Shown in pieces: positions 1 to 4,614 of a stretch of 5,228 nt of DNA. The DNA lies in the NCBI GenBank assembly GCA_947649215.1, contig CANSQW010000115.1, forward strand, positions 1-5,228, given 5' to 3'. A model generated the notes under the pieces. That model was not told the DNA's origin, searched no databases, and was given only the letters and a program-made list of their open reading frames with translations. Position 1 is the stretch's first letter; each line of letters starts with the position of its first letter. This DNA comes from an uncultured bacterium. Its GTDB lineage: Bacteria > Actinomycetota > Coriobacteriia > Coriobacteriales > Eggerthellaceae. A program made the translations under genes and the position numbers.

Positions 1-922
1 CCGCCGTGGCGCCGTTGGCGGCGGCCACGTCATCGCCGCTCACCTCGGGCGCGATGGACGGCGCCGCCTTCGCGACGGACAGCGGCAGGAACTCCTGCAC
101 GTAGCAGAAGGTGATGTAGCGGTTCTTGTTGTTCGCCCCGTCGCAGGTGGAGAACGCGAACACCTTGGTGATGTCGGCCGCAGCCGGCGCGGCCGGGTCG
201 GGCGTCACGATGGACTGCGCGATGCGATCCTGCACGTAGGCGGTCATCTCCTCCGGCGTGTCGAAGTTGGGGATGACGATGTCGGTGCTCGTGCCCGGCA
301 CATGGTCGAGCGCGAACGTGGTCAGCAGGTAGTTGCCCTCCGGCGTCAGCAGGTACACCGTGCGATGCTCGTTGAACACCGTGTTGTCCTTCATCTGGTT
401 GAAGAAGGCGAACATCGAGCCGTTGCGCATGTTGTGCCCGTAAAGCACGTTCACCGAGTCGGTGAAGTCGCCGTTGTTCTCGCCCGAGAGCATGACGCAG
501 CCGTACTCGGCGCCGAACTCGCCGGTGGTGGAGTTGGCGAAGTTGTGGTGCAGGTAGTACTCGTCATCGCCGGGCTTGTGGGCCACGGGGTAGTTGATGG
601 GGGTGCCGGGAATGTAGACCCACGCCACGACCTCCGGATTGATGGCGCGCAGGGCGTCCCAGTCCACGGTGAAGTCCGCGAGGGTGGCCGCCCGCGGGTC
701 GGCCGGCTCCTCGAAGGCCACGTCCACGATGTCGTCGTAGGCCTTCTGGCCGTTCCAGTAGGTGTAGATGAGGTAGCCCAGCACGCTGAGGGAGCCGATG
801 AGCACCACCAGCGCCAGCCAGAACACCACGCGCCAGGGGCCCCGGCGCTTCTTGCGGGCGCGGGCCACGGTGGCCTCGCGAGATACGTCCATCGATGCGT
901 CGTTGCGGTGACCTCGTGCCAC
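1..922 (-). CDS. srtB: Class B sortase, membrane-anchored transpeptidase (3' end outside window)
   Basis: Sortases of this class cut a sorting signal in a secreted protein and join it to cell-wall precursor on the outer face of the membrane. The frame stays open to the window edge, giving 307 visible residues and no stop. A basic N-terminus (RARKKRR, residues 21-27) precedes one membrane span at about 32-53. The sortase core follows, with IPGTPINYPV at 104-113, the catalytic His in NVLYGHNM (His163), the catalytic Cys in FAFSTCDG (Cys260) and the conserved Arg in NNKNRY (Arg268). All three active-site residues are present. I chose the GTG at 922 because AAAGGA lies 7 bases upstream; an in-frame ATG at 892 has no comparable site, and the ATG at 927 is out of frame. 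After the last core strand the chain runs into an Ala/Pro-rich tail, making it longer than most class B sortases. No substrate gene is visible here. Confidence 0.93.
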   Translation of the reverse strand, partial: MARGHRNDASMDVSREATVARARKKRRGPWRVVFWLALVVLIGSLSVLGYLIYTYWNGQKAYDDIVDVAFEEPADPRAATLADFTVDWDALRAINPEVVAWVYIPGTPINYPVAHKPGDDEYYLHHNFANSTTGEFGAEYGCVMLSGENNGDFTDSVNVLYGHNMRNGSMFAFFNQMKDNTVFNEHRTVYLLTPEGNYLLTTFALDHVPGTSTDIVIPNFDTPEEMTAYVQDRIAQSIVTPDPAAPAAADITKVFAFSTCDGANNKNRYITFCYVQEFLPLSVAKAAPSIAPEVSGDDVAAANGATA

Positions 923-957
923 GGCATCGTCCTTTCCCTCTGCGGCCCTTCCCCTTG

Positions 958-979
958 GGCCGCGGCCGCCTCCGCGGCC
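958..979 (-). promoter_or_regulatory. Strong hairpin in the sortase leader
   Basis: GGCCGCGG, a six-base loop and CCGCGGCC form a perfect 8-bp stem. It lies about 22-43 bases upstream of the AAAGGA ribosome site and downstream of the proposed -10 box, so it would be in the 5' leader of the sortase mRNA. No U-tract follows. It may simply be chance in G+C-rich DNA, or it may affect translation or mRNA stability. Confidence 0.3.
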
Positions 980-998
980 TCGTGCCTTCAACCCCACC

Positions 999-1004
999 AT
1001 AATA
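999..1004 (-). promoter_or_regulatory. Candidate -10 box of the sortase promoter
   Basis: TATTAT on the minus strand (TCCCTATTAT in context) stands out in G+C-rich surroundings, about 75 bases upstream of the GTG start. There is no TTGACA-like -35 at 16-18 bp. That position is instead occupied by the inverted repeat at 1009-1030, which suggests the promoter needs a protein bound there. The same ten bases occur in the promoter region of the LytTR gene. Confidence 0.45.
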
Positions 1005-1008
1005 GGGA

Positions 1009-1030
1009 ACGCCCCCAATAATGGGGGCGT
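1009..1030. repeat. Perfect 22-bp inverted repeat (operator or terminator)
   Basis: ACGCCCCC and GGGGGCGT are exact reverse complements separated by AATAAT. On the minus strand the repeat ends five bases before the TATTAT box and covers the expected -35 region of the sortase promoter, as an activator or repressor site would. It could also be a factor-independent terminator for the 38-residue membrane protein gene, whose stop is about 80 bases upstream. However, the bases after the stem (TCCCTATTAT) are not a real U-run. I favour an operator, with modest certainty. Confidence 0.45.
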
Positions 1031-1110
1031 GAACTGCGTCGTCTACGCAATTTTCACCACCGGCGGCCGTCGGCGCCGCGCGCAGGAGCGACCCCTTCGG
1101 CGACGCGGGG

Positions 1111-1227
1111 CTATTTCTTCATCTCGTCGATGAAGCCCTTGGCGATGAACACCACGATAACGAGCACGACGATGGCGACGATGATCCAGATCGCCTGCAT
1201 GGGAACGTGGAAGCCGAACAAGTCCAT
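1111..1227 (-). CDS. 38-residue single-span membrane protein, function unknown
   Basis: I do not recognise this small protein, but it looks like a real gene. The ATG at 1227 is preceded by AAGGGG with 8 bases of spacing. A short amphipathic start (MDLFGFHVPMQA) leads into one strongly hydrophobic span at about residues 13-30, rich in Ile and Val. A charged tail, KGFIDEMKK, ends the chain before a TAG. By the positive-inside rule the Lys-rich tail is probably cytoplasmic. It has its own upstream region with a candidate promoter. The gene lies between the sortase and the transporter operon on the same strand, but more than 180 bases separate it from each, so a shared transcript is uncertain. 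Possible roles include a transporter or envelope regulator, or a type I toxin-like peptide; nothing in the sequence decides between these. Confidence 0.68.
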   Translation of the reverse strand: MDLFGFHVPMQAIWIIVAIVVLVIVVFIAKGFIDEMKK

Positions 1228-1252
1228 GGAGGGTACCCCTTGTCTACGGGAC

Positions 1253-1267
1253 GCGCGCCCGGCGCGC
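1253..1267 (-). repeat. Short G+C hairpin in the leader of the 38-residue protein gene
   Basis: GCGCGC-CCG-GCGCGC on the plus strand gives a 6-bp stem with a 3-base loop, 26 bases upstream of the small gene's ATG. It lies between the candidate promoter and the ribosome site. No U-run follows. In DNA of this composition it may be chance. Confidence 0.25.
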
Positions 1268-1282
1268 CGCATGGGCCGAAAC

Positions 1283-1303
1283 TACGATAACCCCGTCATC
1301 GTA
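1283..1303. promoter_or_regulatory. Candidate operator/promoter of the 38-residue protein gene
   Basis: TACGAT and ATCGTA form a perfect 6-bp inverted repeat around nine bases, the size of a site for a dimeric helix-turn-helix regulator. On the minus strand the downstream arm overlaps TTATCGT, the most A+T-rich stretch upstream of the small gene and a plausible -10 box about 55-60 bases before its ATG. No clear -35 is visible. Confidence 0.35.
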
Positions 1304-1448
1304 CCGCGAACCACCCCCGCCGCGCAAGGCGCGCCGGCCCGAGGGAGGCGCCCCCGCAGAGGAGCGCCCCGCCCGCCGCCTTCCGCCCCTCCCCGCTCGC
1401 TCTCCGCCGGCGGACGCGGGCGGGCTCGGGAGCTCCCTCCCTCATCAG

Positions 1449-1461
1449 GGCGCCGCGCGCC
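1449..1461 (-). terminator. Possible hairpin terminator after the permease gene
   Basis: GGCGC and GCGCC pair around a three-base loop, beginning about 31 bases after the TAG of the permease gene. No U-tract follows. The same gap (1228-1492) also holds the palindromes TCCGCCGGCGGA (1403-1414) and GGGAGCTCCC (1428-1437), and I see no further gene in it. Transcription must stop or fade somewhere here, but no single hairpin is convincing. Confidence 0.22.
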
Positions 1462-1492
1462 GGATCCCTCCTGGCACGCGGAGCCCCTTCCC

Positions 1493-2242
1493 CTAGTTGT
1501 CCTGGGCGAGCTTGCGATAGAGAAGCTTGAAGGCCAGCGCGCCCGCCACCGTCCAGGCGAGGGTGACGGCCACGGGGGCCAGGGCGTCGGCCGACACCAG
1601 GTTGCCCTCCATCATGAGCAGCAGCAGGTCGCAGACGCCGCCGAGCGGGGTGAGGCCGGCCACGAACTCAGCCTCCGGGGCGAAGGTCGTGAACAGCGGC
1701 ACCAGGCTGATCACCAGGATGGGCATGCTGTACAGGCCGGCGGTCATCTGGTCGCGCGCAGCCAGCCCGAGCACCAGGCCCAGCAGGATGATGGGTGCCG
1801 ACCCCACGGCCGTAAACGCGATGAACCCGCCGAAGAACTGCCAGCTCACGCCCGTGAGGGCGAAGCACGCCACCGCCACCACCAGGATGGCCGCCAGGCT
1901 GACGAGCCCCTTGGCCAGCGCCACCTGGCCCGCGCTCACGTTGGCCAGCATGAGGGTGCGCAGCGTGTGCTTCTCCTTCTCCTCGGCTATGCCGTAGACG
2001 AGCACGGTGGCGCCCACCACGCCCACGCTCATGCAGAGCGCGATGACGAGGAAGATGCCGTCGACGAGCAGGCGCATCGCCGGGTCGGACTCGCCGGCGG
2101 CCAAGGCGTCGCGAAACGAGAAGCGGTAGAACAGGGTGAGGGCCACCGGCATGATGACGGCCACCACCATGGTGGGGTTCTTGAGCAGGTCGCGCGCATC
2201 CTTGTCGAGCAGCGCGCCGAGCTTGCGCATCGAGGCTTCCAC
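1493..2242 (-). CDS. ABC-2 type transporter permease, six membrane spans
   Basis: This 249-residue protein is the membrane half of an ABC transporter, probably an exporter, and would dimerise or pair with another permease and use the adjacent ATPase. Hydrophobic spans lie at about 24-42, 62-86, 106-129, 136-160, 166-187 and 224-242. The loop EEKEKHTLRTLMLANVS (87-103) is the typical cytoplasmic coupling segment of the ABC-2 family. Its length fits the smaller, bacteriocin- and antibiotic-export-like members. The start is GTG at 2242, one base after the ATPase stop (TAA-C-GTG), with AAGGGAG 7 bases upstream inside the ATPase's last codons. The alternative ATG at 2230 is 19 bases from that site. 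The arrangement implies translational coupling. The substrate cannot be inferred. Confidence 0.9.
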   Translation of the reverse strand: MEASMRKLGALLDKDARDLLKNPTMVVAVIMPVALTLFYRFSFRDALAAGESDPAMRLLVDGIFLVIALCMSVGVVGATVLVYGIAEEKEKHTLRTLMLANVSAGQVALAKGLVSLAAILVVAVACFALTGVSWQFFGGFIAFTAVGSAPIILLGLVLGLAARDQMTAGLYSMPILVISLVPLFTTFAPEAEFVAGLTPLGGVCDLLLLMMEGNLVSADALAPVAVTLAWTVAGALAFKLLYRKLAQDN

Positions 2243-2243
2243 G

Positions 2244-3089
2244 TTAGAACTCCCTTCCGGTCACCTCGAGGAACACTTCCTCGAGGTTAGGCTCGTCAGA
2301 ATGAATGGACACCAGCTCGCCGGCGCGTATCAGCTCGTCGACGAGGGCGGCTCCGGCGGCGTCCTTGGCCGCCTCGAAGGCGCCGCGGGTGCGCGTGCGG
2401 ATGACGACGCGGTTGCGAGCATAGCGCAACTTCAGGTCGTCGGGCGCATCGCAGGCCGCGATGGCCCCGTCGTTCAAGATGGCCACCCGGTCGCACACCG
2501 CATCGGCCTCGGCCATGTCATGCGTGGTGATGAACACGGTGGTGCCGCGCTCCTTCAGCTCGCCGAGCATCTTGTGGACCTCGGCGCGGGCCGCCGGGTC
2601 AAGGCCGCTCGTGGGCTCGTCGAGGAACAGCAGCTCCGGCTGATGCACGAGCGCCGCGGCCAGGGCCGCCCGCTGGCGCATGCCCTTCGAGCAGTTCTTG
2701 ATGAGCGTCTTGCCGGAATCGGCCAGCCCCATGCGCTCGAGCAGGTAGGGCACGCGGCCGTGGCTCACGCCGCGCGTCCGGGCGTAGAACCGCAGGTTGT
2801 CGGCGATGCTCATGCGCTCGTACAGCGCACTCGTGTCCGAGAGGATGCCGATGCGCTCGTAGTCGGCGGGGCTCGCCTTCTCGATGGGACGGCCCAGCAG
2901 GCTGATGCGCCCGGCGTCCTTCACGAGCTGGCGGGTGAGCAGCTTGATGGTGGTGGTCTTGCCCGCGCCCGACGGACCGAGGAAGCCGAAGGTCTGCCCA
3001 CGCGGAATGGAGAAGGTGAGGTTGTCGAGGACGCGCTTGTCCTTGAACGAGAGGCTCACCGCCTCCATGGAGAGGATGCTCGCGGTCAT
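2244..3089 (-). CDS. ABC transporter ATP-binding protein
   Basis: This 281-residue cytoplasmic ATPase should power the permease encoded just downstream. Motifs in order: Walker A GPSGAGKT (38-45); a Q-loop region reading IGILSDTSALYERMS (80-94), with no Gln at the usual place; signature CSKGMRQR (133-140) in place of the common LSGGQ; Walker B LLFLDEP (153-159) with Asp157 and catalytic Glu158; D-loop SGLDP (161-165); and H-loop His190 in ITTHDM. All catalytic residues are present, so it should be active. The C-terminal extension ending NLEEVFLEVTGREF is usual for ATPases of ABC-2 exporters. The ATG at 3089 follows a strong AGGAGG that overlaps the stop of the 55-residue gene, so the two are probably co-translated. 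By family it resembles BcrA/NatA/CcmA-type export ATPases; the substrate is unknown. Confidence 0.95.
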   Translation of the reverse strand: MTASILSMEAVSLSFKDKRVLDNLTFSIPRGQTFGFLGPSGAGKTTTIKLLTRQLVKDAGRISLLGRPIEKASPADYERIGILSDTSALYERMSIADNLRFYARTRGVSHGRVPYLLERMGLADSGKTLIKNCSKGMRQRAALAAALVHQPELLFLDEPTSGLDPAARAEVHKMLGELKERGTTVFITTHDMAEADAVCDRVAILNDGAIAACDAPDDLKLRYARNRVVIRTRTRGAFEAAKDAAGAALVDELIRAGELVSIHSDEPNLEEVFLEVTGREF

Positions 3090-3099
3090 GGCGCCCCTC

Positions 3100-3267
3100 C
3101 TACTCGGTCGCCGCGGCCGGAGCGGCCGCGCAGGCGGCCTCCAGGGCGTCGATCCGCGCGTTGGCGCGGCGGAGGGCGAAGTCGTGGCTCACATGCGACG
3201 CGAGCAGGATGAGGAAGGCGACCGTAAGCGCAAGAAGGAGGATGCTCAGGGCGTGGGTGGTGATCAT
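3100..3267 (-). CDS. 55-residue single-span membrane protein, first gene of the transporter operon
   Basis: I do not recognise the family. The start ATG at 3267 gives a short polar N-terminus, one hydrophobic span at about residues 6-24 (LSILLLALTVAFLILLA), then a charged segment HDFALRRANARIDALEAA (28-45). That segment could form a short helix or coiled coil, and an Ala/Pro tail follows. The ribosome site is weak (GAGAAAG, 9 bases upstream). The same frame is open further upstream, with a GTG about 55 bases earlier, but the hydrophobic segment fits best as a near-N-terminal anchor. The stop codon lies within the ATPase gene's ribosome site, only 10 bases before that start, so it is a genuine operon member. 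It may be an accessory or inhibitory subunit of the transporter or regulator. LytTR regulators are often paired with a small membrane inhibitor in the LytTR regulatory systems of streptococci, but that parallel is only suggestive. Confidence 0.7.
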   Translation of the reverse strand: MITTHALSILLLALTVAFLILLASHVSHDFALRRANARIDALEAACAAAPAAATE

Positions 3268-3352
3268 GGCGGTGTTCTTTCTCGTGCGGGGCGCCAGGGG
3301 CGGCGCCGGTTGACTCAACACGGCCCATGATGCCCAGCAAGGCTCTGACCTG

Positions 3353-3358
3353 CAATAA
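3353..3358 (-). promoter_or_regulatory. Candidate -10 box of the transporter operon
   Basis: TTATTG on the minus strand lies about 85 bases upstream of the 55-residue gene, in the only A+T-leaning stretch of the 190-base gap. The nearest repeat of the array at 3366-3440 overlaps the expected -35 position, where no consensus -35 hexamer exists. This fits a promoter that depends on an activator bound to the repeats. Confidence 0.35.
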
Positions 3359-3365
3359 CTCCCGA

Positions 3366-3440
3366 ATGACAGGAGCACTCCCCGCACGAGAGGAGCAGAG
3401 CGGCGCACGAGTGGAGCACGAGGGACGCGAGGGGAGCACG
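3366..3440. repeat. Four direct repeats at 20-21 bp steps, probable LytTR operator
   Basis: On the plus strand GGAGCA starts at 3372, 3392, 3413 and 3433, so the steps are 20, 21 and 20 bases, about two helical turns. The core extends to (A/T/G)GGAGCA(C/G), and three copies are preceded by ACGAG or GCGAG. LytTR-domain regulators such as AgrA and ComE bind short direct repeats whose starts are about 21 bp apart, placed just upstream of or over the -35. Here the array lies between the stop of the LytTR gene and the candidate promoter of the transporter operon, with the last copy over the expected -35. A further copy of the core occurs at 4603-4610. Confidence 0.6.
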
Positions 3441-3457
3441 CCCGGCGCGGCCCTCCC

Positions 3458-4486
3458 CTACCGCCAGCGGAAGCGCTCGCGCATCTCCTCGGCACGACCC
3501 TTCGAGAGGGGCAGCGACGAGTGGTGCGCGTCGGAGAGCACGAGGTTGTAGGTGTTGCGCGTGTAGCGCTCCACCTTCGCCACCTTCTGCACGTTCACGA
3601 TGTAGGAGCGATGGCAGCGGAAGAACCCGAAGCGCTCGAGCTCGGACTCCAGCTCGTCCATGGTGAGCGCGGTGGGATACAGCTCGCCGCGAACGCTCGC
3701 GTAGTTGACGCGGTTGGCGCTCTCGATGAAGTCGATCTCGCGCGGATCCAGCAGCAGCGTCACGTCGCCGGCCTTGGCGGCTATCTTGCAGACGCGCACC
3801 TCGTCGCCCTCGAAGGCGGGCTCGCCCTCATCGTCGGCGGCATCGTCGTCCACCTCGGCGGCGAGGAAGCGGCCGTCCTCCTCCCAGAAGGCGCGCCCGG
3901 GCATGAGCAGGGCCTCGCGCAGGGGCTGGCCGCAGGTGACGAAGAGGGTGCCGGCCTCGCTCTGCGCGCCGATCCAGGCGAGCACCGTCTGGCGCGCATC
4001 GGGCCCCAGCTCCAGCAGCGGGCGCTCGCAGAAACACAGCTCCGGGTCGAGCAGGCTCACCCGCGCGAAGCCGAGCAGCGCGCGCTCCTCCGGCGTCAGC
4101 TTGGGCACGAGGACGCCAGCGCGCTCGCGCAGCCCGAAGTGGGCGATCGCGTCGGACGCCGCGGAGGCGTCGCCAGCCAGGCGCGCGAAAAAGCGCAGGT
4201 AGGAGCGGACGGTATCGCGGTCGAAGCCGCCGTCGTCCTCCAGGTAGAAGGCAGCGCGGCGCGGGCCGGCCAGCTCTTGGACGGCCTCGCGAGCGGCGCG
4301 CATGGCGTCACGCGAGCACTCGAGGTGCACGCTGCGACCTGCGCCCACCTCGCCGCGCACGAGGTCGGCCGCCGAGGCGTACTCGACGGGCAGCGCGGCT
4401 GCGGCGGACGTCGCGGACGCGGGGCCGACCGCGCTCGCGTCCCTCGCGGCGGCGTTGCCTGTCCTGGAATCTTCCCGTGCCTGCAT
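3458..4486 (-). CDS. LytTR-type regulator with a degenerate ABC-ATPase-like N-terminal domain
   Basis: This 342-residue protein is probably the cytoplasmic transcription regulator of the flanking transporter genes. Residues about 235-342 form a LytTR DNA-binding domain, with REIDFIESANRVNY (249-262), the hallmark RCHRSYIVNV (290-299) and the closing PLSKGRAEEMRE (326-337). The N-terminus has no receiver, PAS or membrane domain. Residues about 88-211 align with residues 90-213 of the ATPase encoded at 2244-3089 with one single-residue gap; for example FDRDTVRSYLRFFAR matches YERMSIADNLRFYAR. Active residues are lost: Walker B Asp-Glu is Glu154-Arg155, the H-loop His is Gln187, the signature is LTPEE, and no Walker A is recognisable. 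An acidic linker (213-229) joins the halves. The ATG at 4486 has AAAGG 7 bases upstream. Surveys may already list ABC-LytTR fusions; I cannot check this. Confidence 0.88.
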   Translation of the reverse strand: MQAREDSRTGNAAARDASAVGPASATSAAAALPVEYASAADLVRGEVGAGRSVHLECSRDAMRAAREAVQELAGPRRAAFYLEDDGGFDRDTVRSYLRFFARLAGDASAASDAIAHFGLRERAGVLVPKLTPEERALLGFARVSLLDPELCFCERPLLELGPDARQTVLAWIGAQSEAGTLFVTCGQPLREALLMPGRAFWEEDGRFLAAEVDDDAADDEGEPAFEGDEVRVCKIAAKAGDVTLLLDPREIDFIESANRVNYASVRGELYPTALTMDELESELERFGFFRCHRSYIVNVQKVAKVERYTRNTYNLVLSDAHHSSLPLSKGRAEEMRERFRWR

Positions 4487-4570
4487 GTCTCTGCCTTTCC
4501 GGCCGGGCTTGCCCTCTCGCGCCGCCGGGCCGCGGAACCTCCGTCGCCGGCCGGCGTCTCCGACCGCGCA

Positions 4571-4582
4571 CTATTATAATAG
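4571..4582. promoter_or_regulatory. Divergent promoter core: 12-bp palindrome with a -10 box on each strand
   Basis: CTATTATAATAG is a perfect palindrome and the most A+T-rich spot between the LytTR gene and the plus-strand permease gene. It supplies TATAAT on the plus strand (4575-4580, 35 bases before the permease ATG) and TATAAT or TATTAT on the minus strand (about 90 bases before the LytTR ATG). Neither direction has a recognisable -35 hexamer. The two promoters therefore share their -10 region and probably compete or are controlled together. Confidence 0.55.
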
Positions 4583-4610
4583 GGAGACTTTTCGACGATG
4601 AGAGGAGCAC
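4583..4610 (+). promoter_or_regulatory. Possible LytTR repeat pair overlapping the permease ribosome site
   Basis: GAGAGGAGCA at 4600-4609 is identical to 3388-3397 in the four-repeat array, and its GGAG is preceded exactly 21 bases earlier by another GGAG (4583-4586, GGAGAC). The AGGAG here also serves as the ribosome site for the ATG at 4615 (7-base spacing), so part of the match is expected by function alone. If it is real, the regulator would bind just downstream of the shared -10 region and repress or tune this divergent promoter. Confidence 0.35.
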
Positions 4611-4614
4611 GCGA

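Noticed and set aside
451..927. Minus-strand frame starting at ATG 927, sharing the sortase's upstream region
   Set aside because: It is rich in Pro, Ser, Thr and Trp and out of frame with the sortase, whose GTG at 922 uses the same ribosome site. The sortase frame carries the family motifs.
302..1021. Long plus-strand open frame opposite the sortase gene
   Set aside because: Its product is rich in Val, His and Arg with no domain, and the minus strand encodes an intact sortase with all catalytic motifs. It is a composition-driven shadow.
1035..1049. TGCGT-N5-ACGCA hairpin followed by ATTTT on the plus strand, resembling a terminator
   Set aside because: The stem is only 5 bp, the T-run is short, and no plus-strand gene lies upstream for it to terminate.
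1130..3212. Two long plus-strand open frames opposite the permease and ATPase genes
   Set aside because: The products are low-complexity His/Gly/Arg-rich chains with no recognisable domain, opposite well-defined transporter genes.
3309..3319. GTTGA-C-TCAAC inverted repeat, including a TTGACT that resembles a -35 box
   Set aside because: No -10 box lies at suitable spacing on either strand, and an 11-base repeat with 5-base arms can arise by chance. It falls in the leader of the transporter operon.
3521..4579. Long plus-strand open frame opposite the LytTR gene
   Set aside because: No domain or ribosome site, and it is exactly antisense to a gene with a clear LytTR domain.
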